Source: Labrenzia sp. R4_2 (GTDB taxonomy: Bacteria > Pseudomonadota > Alphaproteobacteria > Rhizobiales > Stappiaceae). From it: a stretch of DNA of 64,000 nucleotides. Below, piece after piece: positions 8,107 to 17,798 of this stretch (the stretch's first letter is position 1; every line of letters begins with the position of its first letter). The translations under genes were made by a program, and so were the position numbers. The DNA lies in NCBI RefSeq assembly GCF_017743865.1, contig NZ_JAGHRJ010000003.1, forward strand, positions 620,001 through 684,000, written 5' to 3'. Below the pieces are notes generated by a model, which ran no database searches, was not told the DNA's origin, and saw only the letters and a list, made by a program, of their open reading frames with translations.

Positions 8107-11100
8107 CTAAAACACGAAATAGAGGTCTTCCGCGGTTTCCGACATCCAGTTGGTGGCGTCTTCAAAACGCAGGGGCTTGGCAATGAGGAAGCCCTGGACT
8201 GCAAAGTCGCCCATCATGCGCAGGCGGTCATACTGCTCTTCCGTCTCGACACCTTCGCAAACAACCGAGATATTGAGCGAGCGGGCCAGGTGGATCAGCT
8301 GGTTGATCAGGATTTCCTTGCGGTCATCTTCCAGCAGCTGCTGAGTAAACGAGCGGTCGATTTTCAAACCGTTGATGGGAAGATCGACCACGTGAGTGAG
8401 TGAGGCATATCCGGTGCCGAAATCGTCCAGCTCCACATGCACGCCCATTTCATAAAGATCCTTGAGTGTCGACAGGTGACCTGATTTGTGATCGTCCAGA
8501 AACACCGACTCCAAGACCTCGGCTGTGATCCGTTCTGGTGCCAGATCATGCCGTTCCATAGCGGTTTTGAATTGATCGAACAGCATGCCAGAGGACAGGT
8601 GCGCCGGAGAAACGTTTACCGAAATCCGGCCGAAATCCAGTCCCGCATCCTGCCAGGATTTGGCTGCCGCAAACGCCTTGTCGAGAACAATTTCGCCAAG
8701 AACGGCGGCAAAACCCGTTTTTTCAACGACGGGCAAGAATTCCCCGGGAGAGACGACGCCACGTTCCGGATGCTGCCAGCGGACAAGAGCTTCGACTCCG
8801 ACGACCTTGTGAGTGCGCATGTTGACCTGCGGCTGGAAGACTAGGAAGAACTCGTCGCGTTGAGCCGCCATGTGCAGCTCGCGTTCAAGTTCCGCTTCCT
8901 TATCGTTCACGGACTGCAGGTCGGATGAATAGAATGTGAACCGGTCCTTGCCGCTGTGTTTGGACCGGTAAAGCGCAAGGTCCGCATTCACCAGAAGTGT
9001 TTCAAAGTTCGTGCCATGGTCCGGGCACAGGGCAATCCCCATGCTGACGGTCGGCCAGAAGGTTGTGCCGTTGAACTCCATCGGGGCCCGCATCAGCCGG
9101 CGTGCGCGCTCACACAGTTCGTTCGGATCGGAGTCTGAGGAATTGGCCAGAATAACAAACTCATCGCCGCCCCAACGGTAGGGCGTTCCGAGCCCGCGGC
9201 TGACTTCGCGCAGGCGGCGTCCGGTTTCTGCAAGGCAATAATCACCGGCCAGATGCCCAAGCGTGTCATTGACCCGTTTGAAATTGTCCATATCCACATG
9301 GATGAGAAATGCAGGCTTTTTGGTTTTGGCGAACCGCTTTCCGGCATCGCGCTGACAACCGGCGCGGTTCGAGAGTTTCGTCAGAGGATCAAAATAGGCA
9401 AGGCGCTCAGCGCGTTCCTTTGCGTCCCGGGTTTCAGATTCGCGCTGCACCCGCTCCGAAATGTCGTTCGCCATGGCGACGATGCGATTACGGCCCTGGT
9501 CGCGCACCATCTGGATCTGGAAGTCGACCGGATAATCTGTTCCATCTTTCCGGCGCTGTTGGGCCTCGCCCGTGATATTGGCTTCTGTCCCCTCAGCCAA
9601 GGGAACGAGTTTTTCAGCAATGGAAGAGCGGCTGAACTCCTGATTGATGTCCCAGAGCGTCAGATTTTGCAGCTCGGTCAGTGTGTAGCCGAGATTCGTA
9701 ATCGCGCAGGCGTTTGCGTATTCAACTTGGTAGGTATCGGCGTTGAGGACATAGATCTCGTTAAGCGACGTTTCGAGGATCTTTGCCATCAGCGTGTTCT
9801 GGCGTTCCGTGTTGGACCGTTCCGTAATGTCGTGGACAGTGCCGATACCCCGGACGCTCCGGCCATTTTCGCCTTTGAAGAAACGCCCTTTGGTGTGGAT
9901 CCGTGCTAGCGAGCCATCAGCTCTCAAGATCGAATGCTCCAGATCAAAAGGCTGGCATTGCGCGAGAGCATGATGAATGACTGACTTGACCCGGGGCAAA
10001 TCTGTTGCAGGCACGCGCTCGATCAATTGCTCAAGCAGATTGCCCGACGCTGTCGTGGGCGAAATCCCGGTAATCCGGAAAAACTCTTCCGAGGCAGAGA
10101 TTTCTTTTGTGCTGAGATCGCACTCCCAGCTTCCGATTGAGGCAATCGCTTGAGCCTCAAGAAGCTGAGCACGGCTGCGTTCAAGTTCCTTGGTGTTGGA
10201 ACTGACGGCTTCTTCCAGGCTGGACCATGTACGGCCAATTCTGCGTTGAAGCCGGGCCAGGAGACGCTGCATGACAACCCAGGCAAGGATCGCGAAGCCC
10301 AAGCTGACAAGCAGCACGACGAGGGTGGTTTTGAAAAAGGCGTTTGCAGCAGCTGTAACGTCCCGCTGCAGCATAATTTTCGAGCCCGGCGCAGCATTCG
10401 CCAATGGAAGAGACAGGCCCTCGGTCATGAGAATTGTGTCATCTTCCTTGAACAGCAATGGCACAGCGGCTGATCCTGCTTGTGCGTTCTGCTCGTTGGA
10501 ACCAGCGGTGGACGCAGAGGTTACCGGCCCGCCGGTTTTGAGGATCTTGCCGTTAACGGCAGAACTCAAATGCATCAGATGGGTTTCGATACTGGAACTT
10601 AAATCTAGATAGCCGAGCAGCCGGCCCTCATGCACCAAAGGTTCTGTGCTGCGAACCACAATGGTTCCAGCCTGATCGTATTCGAGGCTGTTGGAGACAC
10701 GCGGCGCACTTTCATGATCGTCGTCTCCGGTCATGTCAGACGAGGTCTTCCAAGCGGCTGCCGTAGGACCTTTTCGGTACAGAACCGAATGATCAGGTCC
10801 ATAAACCGCCAACCGGTAAGGTCCCTCTTTGCCGTTGAAGGTCTCAAAAGCACGCTCTGCATAAAGCGCAACAGATGCGGGATCGTTCTTTACCATCGCC
10901 GAAGTCAGATTGTCATCGGACGTCAAACGGTCTGTGAGCGTTGCAAGAGCCTGGGCATTGCGCTGCTGTTCCTGATGGACCAGCTTTTTGGTAGCTGACT
11001 GCACTCGATCGAACGGAACTTGCAGTCGCGCGACTTCGGTGACGATGTTCTGGAGCGTTAGAATGCAAACGATGAGGGCCAGAAAACCAATAAAGACAGC

Positions 11101-11220
11101 TTTAAGCGGGCGTTCAATCCGAGCGCCATCGTCGCTCCATTGAGCGGCGATGTGATCCAACCGGGATTCCACAGTATCGAGAAAATGATATCCGGACCGT
11201 TTCACTTCGGTGTCCCGCAT
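8107..11220 (-). CDS. membrane sensor with PAS-PAS-GGDEF-EAL domains
   Basis: A bifunctional-type cyclic-di-GMP enzyme of 1037 residues. Layout: transmembrane segment 1 (about 41-60), a periplasmic sensing region (61-295), transmembrane segment 2 (296-317), a short coiled coil, two PAS/PAC units (about 365-600), GGDEF (about 610-775) and EAL (about 785-1025). The GGDEF signature is intact (RWGGDEF). The EAL domain keeps EALVRW, NVSP, the AEVLES glutamate, LDDFGTG, LKIDRSF and CEGVET, so both synthesis and hydrolysis are possible. No RxxD inhibitory site is seen upstream of GGDEF. The ATG chosen follows GCGGAG; a GTG five codons upstream is possible. Confidence 0.93.
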   Translation of the reverse strand: MRDTEVKRSGYHFLDTVESRLDHIAAQWSDDGARIERPLKAVFIGFLALIVCILTLQNIVTEVARLQVPFDRVQSATKKLVHQEQQRNAQALATLTDRLTSDDNLTSAMVKNDPASVALYAERAFETFNGKEGPYRLAVYGPDHSVLYRKGPTAAAWKTSSDMTGDDDHESAPRVSNSLEYDQAGTIVVRSTEPLVHEGRLLGYLDLSSSIETHLMHLSSAVNGKILKTGGPVTSASTAGSNEQNAQAGSAAVPLLFKEDDTILMTEGLSLPLANAAPGSKIMLQRDVTAAANAFFKTTLVVLLVSLGFAILAWVVMQRLLARLQRRIGRTWSSLEEAVSSNTKELERSRAQLLEAQAIASIGSWECDLSTKEISASEEFFRITGISPTTASGNLLEQLIERVPATDLPRVKSVIHHALAQCQPFDLEHSILRADGSLARIHTKGRFFKGENGRSVRGIGTVHDITERSNTERQNTLMAKILETSLNEIYVLNADTYQVEYANACAITNLGYTLTELQNLTLWDINQEFSRSSIAEKLVPLAEGTEANITGEAQQRRKDGTDYPVDFQIQMVRDQGRNRIVAMANDISERVQRESETRDAKERAERLAYFDPLTKLSNRAGCQRDAGKRFAKTKKPAFLIHVDMDNFKRVNDTLGHLAGDYCLAETGRRLREVSRGLGTPYRWGGDEFVILANSSDSDPNELCERARRLMRAPMEFNGTTFWPTVSMGIALCPDHGTNFETLLVNADLALYRSKHSGKDRFTFYSSDLQSVNDKEAELERELHMAAQRDEFFLVFQPQVNMRTHKVVGVEALVRWQHPERGVVSPGEFLPVVEKTGFAAVLGEIVLDKAFAAAKSWQDAGLDFGRISVNVSPAHLSSGMLFDQFKTAMERHDLAPERITAEVLESVFLDDHKSGHLSTLKDLYEMGVHVELDDFGTGYASLTHVVDLPINGLKIDRSFTQQLLEDDRKEILINQLIHLARSLNISVVCEGVETEEQYDRLRMMGDFAVQGFLIAKPLRFEDATNWMSETAEDLYFVF

Positions 11221-11508
11221 ACTCCGCTCAACCACGCCAAACCTTCAACCGTTGCGTACGGTTGCCCCCCGCACCTCGTCAGGCACTATCCTTAAATCCG
11301 GCAGCCCAGATGGCGCCAATCATATAGGAAGAGTCCCTGCCATAATTATCGATAGCGGGTATTCGTTAAATTGCATTGAATAAGAGTGTTAAGAAAATTA
11401 AGGACTTTCACTGAAAAGCACTGCATTTTAACAGCTTAACACCATGCGCATTTAAGCTCAGCAAGTTTGGTTGAAGCTGGAATTCGATTTTTAATACTTT
11501 GGTATTTT

Positions 11509-12414
11509 CTACAAGGAAAAGAATTCGAGTATCTCCTGCGCAATTTCTTTTGGTGACTCTTCCGGCAGGAAATGTCCGCCCTTAATCGCCTTACCTTTGG
11601 CGTGAGGACACCACGTCTGCCAGGTCGCCAACGGATCTTCGATGCTGGCCGCAATCCCCTGTTCGCCCCACAACGCAAGAAACGGTTGGGAAATGGTTTT
11701 ATTTGTCCGACGGTCCTCTGCATCATGATCGTAATCGATATGCGACCCGGCCCGGTAGTCCTCGCAGCTCGCCGCTATGCGCGCCGGATCTGAAAACCAA
11801 GCGCGTGTGTGCTGAAGCGCACCCTCAGAGAAGGGCGACAGGTTCTTTGCCGCGCTCCAGCTTGCGAGCTTGTGCTCCAGAAACGGGATTGGGTCCGCGG
11901 CAATCATGTTTTCAGGAAAGGGCGCCGGTTGAGCCAAAAATGCCCAATGATAGATCTTCAGCGCGAAAGTGCGGTCCAGGTGGTTCCAGTAGTCAAATGT
12001 CGGCAGGATATCGAGAACCGCAGCGCTAGAAAGCCGATCGGGCATGTCGAGCGCCATACGGTAAACCACACGCCCACCCCGGTCATGCCCAACCGCGCCA
12101 AACTGGTCATGGCCAAGATGTGCCATAACCTCAGCCATGGTCTGCGCCATGGTCCGCTTGGAATAGGCGGCATGATCGTCACTCAAGGGCGGGATGACGG
12201 ACTGCCCGTATCCTGGAAGATCCGGCATCACCAGCGTGAAGGACTTGGCAAGGTCCGCAGCAATCTTGTGCCAGATGACATGTGACTGCGGATAGCCATG
12301 CACCAGCAGGAGCACCGGGCCATTGCCGCCCGTGCGGCAGAAAATCGGCCCTTGCGCAGTTTCGACGAAATGACTTTCGAAACCCGGAAACAAGTCTGGC
12401 AGTGTGTCGCCCAC
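11509..12414 (-). CDS. haloacetate (fluoroacetate-type) dehalogenase-like alpha/beta hydrolase
   Basis: A 301-residue alpha/beta hydrolase with an aspartate nucleophile: GHDRGGR gives Asp111, Arg112 and Arg115. Further candidate residues are Asp135, His156-Trp157, Tyr220 and His281. Each lies exactly one position later than the catalytic and substrate residues known for the Rhodopseudomonas palustris fluoroacetate dehalogenase RPA1163 (D110, R111, R114, D134, H155, W156, Y219, H280). It should hydrolyse 2-haloacids such as haloacetate to glycolate by an ester intermediate. The GTG start follows GGGAGGATACT. It lies downstream of purD with no evident pathway link. An epoxide hydrolase role is less likely given the paired arginines. 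Confidence 0.8.
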   Translation of the reverse strand: MGDTLPDLFPGFESHFVETAQGPIFCRTGGNGPVLLLVHGYPQSHVIWHKIAADLAKSFTLVMPDLPGYGQSVIPPLSDDHAAYSKRTMAQTMAEVMAHLGHDQFGAVGHDRGGRVVYRMALDMPDRLSSAAVLDILPTFDYWNHLDRTFALKIYHWAFLAQPAPFPENMIAADPIPFLEHKLASWSAAKNLSPFSEGALQHTRAWFSDPARIAASCEDYRAGSHIDYDHDAEDRRTNKTISQPFLALWGEQGIAASIEDPLATWQTWCPHAKGKAIKGGHFLPEESPKEIAQEILEFFSL

Positions 12415-12491
12415 AGTATCCTCCCAACATAAGTCGTCGGGAGGAGCCTATTTATCTAAGACGTTTATGGCTATCGGTCTATTGGGTTAAC

Positions 12492-13763
12492 TCAGTTCTC
12501 ACGCGCAACAGCGCGCCAGCCGATATCGGACCGGCAAAAACCTTCTGGCCAATCGATTTTTGACGCGGCCTTGTAGGCAGCTTCCTGTGCGTCCTTCACC
12601 GATTTACCGAGCGCCGTAACGTTCAAAACCCGGCCGCCATTTGCAAGAATCTTGTCGCCATCGGACTTTGTTCCGGCGTGAAAGACTTCGGCTTCATCAG
12701 CCGAGATAGCATTCAGGCCTTTGATCTCCGTGCCCTTTTCATAAGCGCCCGGATACCCCTTGGCAGCCATAACAACGGTCAATGCAACATCATCGTGCCA
12801 GTCGGCTTGGGATTGATCGAGTGTACCGTCCGCGCTCGCGATCATCAGGTCTAGAAGATCGCTTTTCAGGCGCATCATCAGCACCTGGCACTCCGGATCG
12901 CCAAAGCGCGTGTTGTATTCGATCAGTGTGGGTCCGTCCGATGTGATCATCAGGCCCGCGTAGAGAACGCCCCTGAACGGAGTTCCACGCTTGGAAAGCG
13001 TCGCGATTGTCGGCTCGATGATGGAACGCATGACCTCTGCAACCAGAGCATCGGTGAGAACCGGAGCCGGGGAGTAGGCGCCCATGCCGCCCGTGTTAGG
13101 GCCTTCGTCGCCATCAAAGGCGCGTTTGTGATCCTGTGCCGTTGCCAGAGGCAGAGCGTTGATGCCGTCAGATAGGACAAAGAAGCTTGCTTCTTCGCCG
13201 TCCAGGAAATCTTCGATTACGACTTCCGAGCCTGCCGCACCGAATGAACCGTCAAAACAATCCGTTACGGCAGCTTCCGCATCCGCAAGTGTCATGGCGA
13301 CCACGACGCCTTTGCCGGCAGCCAGACCGTCCGCCTTGATGACGATGGGCGCGCCCTTTGTGCGCACGTAATCCAGGGCATCAGCAGCGTTGTCGAACCG
13401 GCCATATCCGGCCGTCGGGATGTTCGCTTCGTCGCAAACAGCCTTTGTAAAGGCCTTGGAGCCTTCAAGCTGGGCAGCGGCCTTACTTGGACCGAAGGCC
13501 TTGATGCCAGCTGCGTCCAGATCATCCACCAACCCGGCGACGAGCGGCGCCTCCGGGCCAACGACAACAAACTCGATCTGCTTGTCGCGGCAAAAGGTGA
13601 TCACGGCTGCATGGTCTGAAACGTCCAGATCGGTGAGCTCTGCATGTGCGGCAATACCGGCATTCCCGGGGGCCGCATAAAGCTTTGTGAGCTTCGGGGA
13701 TTTCGCCAAGGCCCAGGCAAGGGAGTGCTCGCGGCCACCGGATCCGATCAGGAGAACTTTCAT
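12492..13763 (-). CDS. purD: phosphoribosylamine--glycine ligase PurD
   Basis: Catalyses the ATP-dependent ligation of glycine to phosphoribosylamine, the second step of purine synthesis. It begins with the diagnostic [19 protein letters not shown] and carries the ATP-grasp features [13 protein letters not shown], the signature RFGDPECQ, and the C-terminal [10 protein letters not shown] region. The length of 423 residues is normal. It is divergent from the GNAT gene. Confidence 0.97.
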   Translation of the reverse strand: MKVLLIGSGGREHSLAWALAKSPKLTKLYAAPGNAGIAAHAELTDLDVSDHAAVITFCRDKQIEFVVVGPEAPLVAGLVDDLDAAGIKAFGPSKAAAQLEGSKAFTKAVCDEANIPTAGYGRFDNAADALDYVRTKGAPIVIKADGLAAGKGVVVAMTLADAEAAVTDCFDGSFGAAGSEVVIEDFLDGEEASFFVLSDGINALPLATAQDHKRAFDGDEGPNTGGMGAYSPAPVLTDALVAEVMRSIIEPTIATLSKRGTPFRGVLYAGLMITSDGPTLIEYNTRFGDPECQVLMMRLKSDLLDLMIASADGTLDQSQADWHDDVALTVVMAAKGYPGAYEKGTEIKGLNAISADEAEVFHAGTKSDGDKILANGGRVLNVTALGKSVKDAQEAAYKAASKIDWPEGFCRSDIGWRAVAREN

Positions 13764-13928
13764 GAAATGCCAATCTCACATGCATCAACAAGAAGGGGAG
13801 CGGATGTCGGGGCCGGCAGGGCCGCTTCCGCAAGTGAGGCGCGGTCTAACATGCCGGCGCCGGTGCCGCAATTGGGCCGGAGGTGTACCGTTGCCCGACA
13901 AGATGACCATCAGCCTACAGGAGAGGAC

Positions 13929-14390
13929 ATGAGCCGTACATGGCAGGTCGTGTTGGGGTCTCCGGTCAACCGGCGGGACATACTCGGCATTGTCCGGACA
14001 TGCCGGGAAGAGATGGGCCGGGCTTTCAACAAGCAGTTAGAGAGTGCCATCAGCCGGTTTCTTGTCGATGCATCGGTCGGTCGAATCTACCTGATTGATG
14101 TGCGTGGTAACCCAGCGGGATATGCCAGCGTGTCGTTTCAGCAATCTGTTTCGTGGGGAGGTCGGCTTGCGGTACTGGAGGAGCTTCAGTTGCTGAAAGC
14201 CTATGAAGGGCAGGGGCTTGCCCAGCGGGTTCTCCGGGCAATCATTGGCGACTTGGAAAACTTCGGTCCGGACGTGGTGGTCGCCTATGTAAAGGAAGAT
14301 GATCCGCTCGCAGCCGTGTACGAAATCGAAGGGTTTTCCCGAACCGCTCTCATTCGGTATTCCGATCAGGAAAGTGACGAAACCTGCTGA
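13929..14390 (+). CDS. GNAT-family N-acetyltransferase
   Basis: A single-domain acetyltransferase of 153 residues. The N-terminal half has the usual helix pair (DILGIVRTCREEM), and the acetyl-CoA loop is represented by LLKAYEGQGLAQRVLRAII, a Q/R-x-x-G-x-G/A variant. The last strand holds YEIEGFSRTALIRY. The start is set by AGGAGAGG six bases upstream; the frame is open further upstream but that part is antisense to purD. Substrate cannot be deduced. Confidence 0.75.
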   Translation: MSRTWQVVLGSPVNRRDILGIVRTCREEMGRAFNKQLESAISRFLVDASVGRIYLIDVRGNPAGYASVSFQQSVSWGGRLAVLEELQLLKAYEGQGLAQRVLRAIIGDLENFGPDVVVAYVKEDDPLAAVYEIEGFSRTALIRYSDQESDETC

Positions 14391-14581
14391 AGGTCGCTCC
14401 AAATTGGTCTTGCGGCGCGGACTGCGTCGGTTATGCCTCTCGCGAATGGATCTCCAGAGCTTTACTGTGTGAATTGCCGCTTGGGGGTGATTTTCATTTG
14501 CGCAGCCGGTAAAGCTGCGGGAAATCAAATGCGGACTCGGCGGGATTTTTAACGCGCGAAACGTCAATCAGGGACCACACC

Positions 14582-15532
14582 ATGTTCTTTTCCACCCGGG
14601 ATACCGGCCCGGTTGCAGATGCGGTCAAGCAGCATTGGGTCGATACCCGCCTGCCTGCGGGTTTGCGCCCCTACGCCCGTTTGGCTCGCTGGGAAAGACC
14701 GATCGGCTGGTGGCTGTTGCTTTGGCCTTGCTGGTGGTCCGCAGCGCTTGCGGCAATCGCGGCGGGCAACAGCTGGCCGAATCCCTGGCATATGCTCTTG
14801 TTCCTGATCGGTGCCGTTGCAATGCGCGGTGCTGGATGCACCTACAATGACATTGTGGACGTTGATATCGATGCCCAGGTGGAGCGGACGCGCTCCCGGC
14901 CGATCCCTGCCGGGCAGGTGAGCAAACGTCAGGCAAAGATATTTCTAGTGGTCCAGGCGCTGGTCGGTCTGCTGGTCCTGCTGCAATTCAACAGCTTCTC
15001 GATTGCGCTGGGCATCGCATCGCTGATCCCGGTCGCGATTTATCCGTTCATGAAACGGATCACCAACTGGCCGCAGCTGTTCTTGGGATTCGCGTTTTCC
15101 TGGGGCGCGTTGATGGGGTGGGCTGCGGTTTTTGGAGAGCTATCCTTGGCGTCAATCCTGCTCTACATCGGCGGGATATGCTGGACCATCGGCTACGACA
15201 CGATCTATGCCCATCAGGACAAGGAAGATGACGCCTTGGTAGGTGTGAAGTCGACGGCTCGTCTGTTTGGCGATCGCACCCGGCTTGCACTGATCGTGCT
15301 TTATGCTTTGGCGTCCCTACTGTTTGCCCTTGCAGCAGCCTTGGCCGATGCCGGACCGGCTGCTTTCCTTGCCATTCTTCTGGGCGCGATCCATCTTGGC
15401 TGGCAGATCGTCATCATCGATATTGATGACGGGGATCAGTGTCTCCAGCTGTTCCGATCCAACAAGATCTACGGCTGGATCCTGTTTATCGGCTTCACAG
15501 CAGATGCTTTGATTTCAGGGATGTTCGCCTGA
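14582..15532 (+). CDS. ubiA: 4-hydroxybenzoate polyprenyltransferase UbiA
   Basis: Attaches the polyprenyl tail to 4-hydroxybenzoate in ubiquinone synthesis, in the cytoplasmic membrane. The first aspartate-rich motif NDIVDVDID starts at residue 89, with RTRSRPIPAGQ after it, and the second motif is DTIYAHQDKEDD. About eight or nine hydrophobic helices are visible across 316 residues. The quinone product feeds the respiratory chain that includes the oxidase encoded at 28-35 kb. The gene stands alone. Confidence 0.95.
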   Translation: MFFSTRDTGPVADAVKQHWVDTRLPAGLRPYARLARWERPIGWWLLLWPCWWSAALAAIAAGNSWPNPWHMLLFLIGAVAMRGAGCTYNDIVDVDIDAQVERTRSRPIPAGQVSKRQAKIFLVVQALVGLLVLLQFNSFSIALGIASLIPVAIYPFMKRITNWPQLFLGFAFSWGALMGWAAVFGELSLASILLYIGGICWTIGYDTIYAHQDKEDDALVGVKSTARLFGDRTRLALIVLYALASLLFALAAALADAGPAAFLAILLGAIHLGWQIVIIDIDDGDQCLQLFRSNKIYGWILFIGFTADALISGMFA

Positions 15533-15554
15533 CGGGAAATCGAAAGGCGTAGAG

Positions 15555-16145
15555 TCAGTCCCGCGCGATGATCTCGCGTTCGTGAGCGTAACTCGCAGAC
15601 ACTTTGCCAAGTGATCCTGTTTGCCGGCGGTTCAGGAAGCGCGGGCGGCGGCCGGTCAGGAGACGCAGTTTCCGGCGTGGCGCCGGGGCAGCCGCCGGGT
15701 TGGCCTGAAAAGCTTCAATCGGTTTGACGGCACCACCGAGATCACACACCAGCATGGGCAACGACAAGACTTGCGCCCAGCGGCTCCAATGCGTTGCCAG
15801 CTCGTCGGATGAATGTGTTTCCACCAGTGTAATCGACAGCGCACTGTCAGGATGCTTCAGGATCAAACTGGCCAGGATCTCTCCCGGCGTATTGCCTGGA
15901 ACAATGCGCACCATCACGCCGTCAAATCCATGCATCGGTACAACGATTGTGACTGGCAGACCGCCAACACGGCGCTTGATGATTGCTTTTTCGCGATCAA
16001 GAAAGATATCGGCCGGAAGGGAGGTTGTTCCTGGCCGGGCTTCCAGGCGTTGCTGGAACTGGATTGGGAGGCAACCGGGATGCAGCACCTGCTCGGTGCC
16101 GATCCCGGCCGCTTGTGTCATCTGTTGTTCTGTTTGACGCTTCAC
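15555..16145 (-). CDS. DUF6101 family protein
   Basis: A 196-residue protein matching the pattern of the DUF6101 family of Hyphomicrobiales: a PxxFxxR-like N-terminal region, a central strand-rich domain (DREKAIIKRRVGGLPVTIVVP), a WSRWAQVLSLPMLV segment, a run of basic residues (RRKLRLLTGRRPRFLNRR), and the conserved ending HEREIIARD. The function of the family is unknown; the basic region could bind nucleic acid or membranes. The GTG start is preceded by GGAGAAG at 6 bases. It is convergent with ubiA. Confidence 0.72.
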   Translation of the reverse strand: MKRQTEQQMTQAAGIGTEQVLHPGCLPIQFQQRLEARPGTTSLPADIFLDREKAIIKRRVGGLPVTIVVPMHGFDGVMVRIVPGNTPGEILASLILKHPDSALSITLVETHSSDELATHWSRWAQVLSLPMLVCDLGGAVKPIEAFQANPAAAPAPRRKLRLLTGRRPRFLNRRQTGSLGKVSASYAHEREIIARD

Positions 16146-16454
16146 TGTGACTTCTCCACCGGGCCTTTTGGCCTCTTGATGAAGTTACTCTACACACCGA
16201 AGAGTCGTGATCTGCTTAAGAGACACGGTTAAAAAACTGTGATTTTAAAGAGGGTTACTGGAGTGTAACGAGCCCGCTAACACTCTGTTGAGCATAATGG
16301 CTTGGCAAGAGCGACGTGCAGCCCCAATTTCCATGCAAATCGGTTTTCGTTCCGCCGCACACCATTAGTTATCCTCCAACGGTTGCGGCTCTATCCTCCG
16401 GAGCGTAAACAACAGCCCAACATAAGGCGGTATGCCAACACTAAGGCGGTATGA
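16146..16454. other. intergenic region between DUF6101 gene and pmbA
   Basis: A divergent promoter region of about 310 bases. No tRNA, repeat family or clear operator was seen. The only structure is a 12-base direct duplication TAAGGCGGTATG at 16423-16434 and 16442-16453, each copy carrying a Shine-Dalgarno-like AAGGCGG just before pmbA. Confidence 0.6.
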
Positions 16455-17798
16455 ATGTCCGAATTGATTGATCAAACTGAACTCCAATCCCGAGCCGAAC
16501 GTTTGGTTGCTGCAGCCCGCAATGCAGGCGCAGATGCCTGCGACGCCATCGCGGTCACCGGTGTCTCTCTGGGCGTTGAAGTCCGGGACGGCAAGGTCGA
16601 AGAGACCGAACGTGCCGAGGGGGATGACGTCACGCTGCGGGTTTTTGTTGGAAAACGCAGCGCAGCTGTGTCGGCCAATCAGTTGGACAATCCGTCAGAT
16701 CTTGCGGAACGCGCTGTGGCCATGGCCAAGGTGGCGCCGGAAGACCCGTTTGCGGGCCTCGCTGATCCGGACTTGCTGGTTAAGCAGCTGCCGGAACTGG
16801 AGCTCTTGGACAGCAAACAATTGTCCGCGGATGAACTCACCAACATTGCGCTCCAAGCAGAAGCTGCGGGCCTCAGCGTGGAAAGGGTGAGCAAATCCGG
16901 TGGTGCATCGGCATCCTGGCGCCTTGCCGGTGTCGTGATGGCCACCAGCCATGGATTTCAGGGGTCATATCTTTCTTCTCGTTTCGGCATGTCCATGACG
17001 GCGGTGGCCGGTGATGGCACCGCGATGGAGCGGGACTACGATTTCGACAGCCGCACGTTCTTTGAAGACCTTGATGCACCTGCTGATATCGGCCGCCGGG
17101 CCGGGCAGCGGGCTGTGCGCAGGCTCAACCCGGACAAGCTTTCCACGCGCACCACCAACGTGGTTTATGAAGCGCGGGCTGCCCGCAGCATCCTTGGACA
17201 CCTGGTCGGCGCGATAAACGGAGCGTCGGTAGCCCGAAAGACAAGCTTCCTGATGGATCACATGGGAGAGCCAGTTTTGGCTCCCGGCCTGACGGTTGTT
17301 GATGATCCGTTCAAGCGCCGCGGCGCGGCGACCCGCCCGTTCGACGGTGAGGGAACCGAAGCGAGCGTTCTGAACATGGTGGAAGACGGTGTCTTGCAAC
17401 ACTGGTATTTGGATGGGGCATCGGCACGAGAGCTCGGGTTGACCCCGAACGGCCGCGCCCGGCGCGCCGGCAGTGGTACGTCTCCGGGTTCAACGAATGT
17501 AACGTTGATGCCAGGAGAAAAGTCTCTGGAAGAGCTCATGGCAGACGCGGGCGACGGCCTTCTTGTGACGGATCTAATCGGTCACGGAGTAAACGGCCTC
17601 ACCGGAGATTATTCACGCGGAGCTTCCGGGTTCTGGTTCGAAAACGGCAAGATCGTCAGACCCGTCAGCGAAATCACGATCGCAGGCAATTTGAAGGACA
17701 TGTTCAAGCGTATGGTGCCCGGCAGCGATCTGGACAACCGCTATGCAGCTGCGGCCCCTTCAATCATGATTGAAGGAATGGCCCTTGCCGGGAATTGA
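16455..17798 (+). CDS. pmbA: metalloprotease-associated protein PmbA/TldE
   Basis: The non-catalytic partner of the TldD/PmbA peptidase, 447 residues. It lacks the HExxxH zinc motif found in TldD and shows typical PmbA landmarks: a coil-like N-terminal region with VEVRDGKVEETERAE, the central segment RAARSILGHLVGAINGASVARK, and the C-terminal DLIGHGVNGLTGDYSRGASGFW. The complex degrades or matures small peptides; its catalytic partner is encoded about 5 kb downstream. The inositol-phosphatase-like gene overlaps its 3' end. Confidence 0.92.
   Translation: MSELIDQTELQSRAERLVAAARNAGADACDAIAVTGVSLGVEVRDGKVEETERAEGDDVTLRVFVGKRSAAVSANQLDNPSDLAERAVAMAKVAPEDPFAGLADPDLLVKQLPELELLDSKQLSADELTNIALQAEAAGLSVERVSKSGGASASWRLAGVVMATSHGFQGSYLSSRFGMSMTAVAGDGTAMERDYDFDSRTFFEDLDAPADIGRRAGQRAVRRLNPDKLSTRTTNVVYEARAARSILGHLVGAINGASVARKTSFLMDHMGEPVLAPGLTVVDDPFKRRGAATRPFDGEGTEASVLNMVEDGVLQHWYLDGASARELGLTPNGRARRAGSGTSPGSTNVTLMPGEKSLEELMADAGDGLLVTDLIGHGVNGLTGDYSRGASGFWFENGKIVRPVSEITIAGNLKDMFKRMVPGSDLDNRYAAAAPSIMIEGMALAGN

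Noticed and set aside
8107..11220. inhibitory RxxD site before GGDEF
   Set aside because: The residues before RWGGDEF are RGLGTPY; there is no RxxD at the required spacing.
11236..11508. possible gene or operator upstream of the large sensor gene
   Set aside because: The AT-rich stretch has only a poor shadow frame and no convincing palindrome.
13644..13928. N-terminal extension of the GNAT protein
   Set aside because: It overlaps purD in antisense, and a clear Shine-Dalgarno marks the internal ATG.
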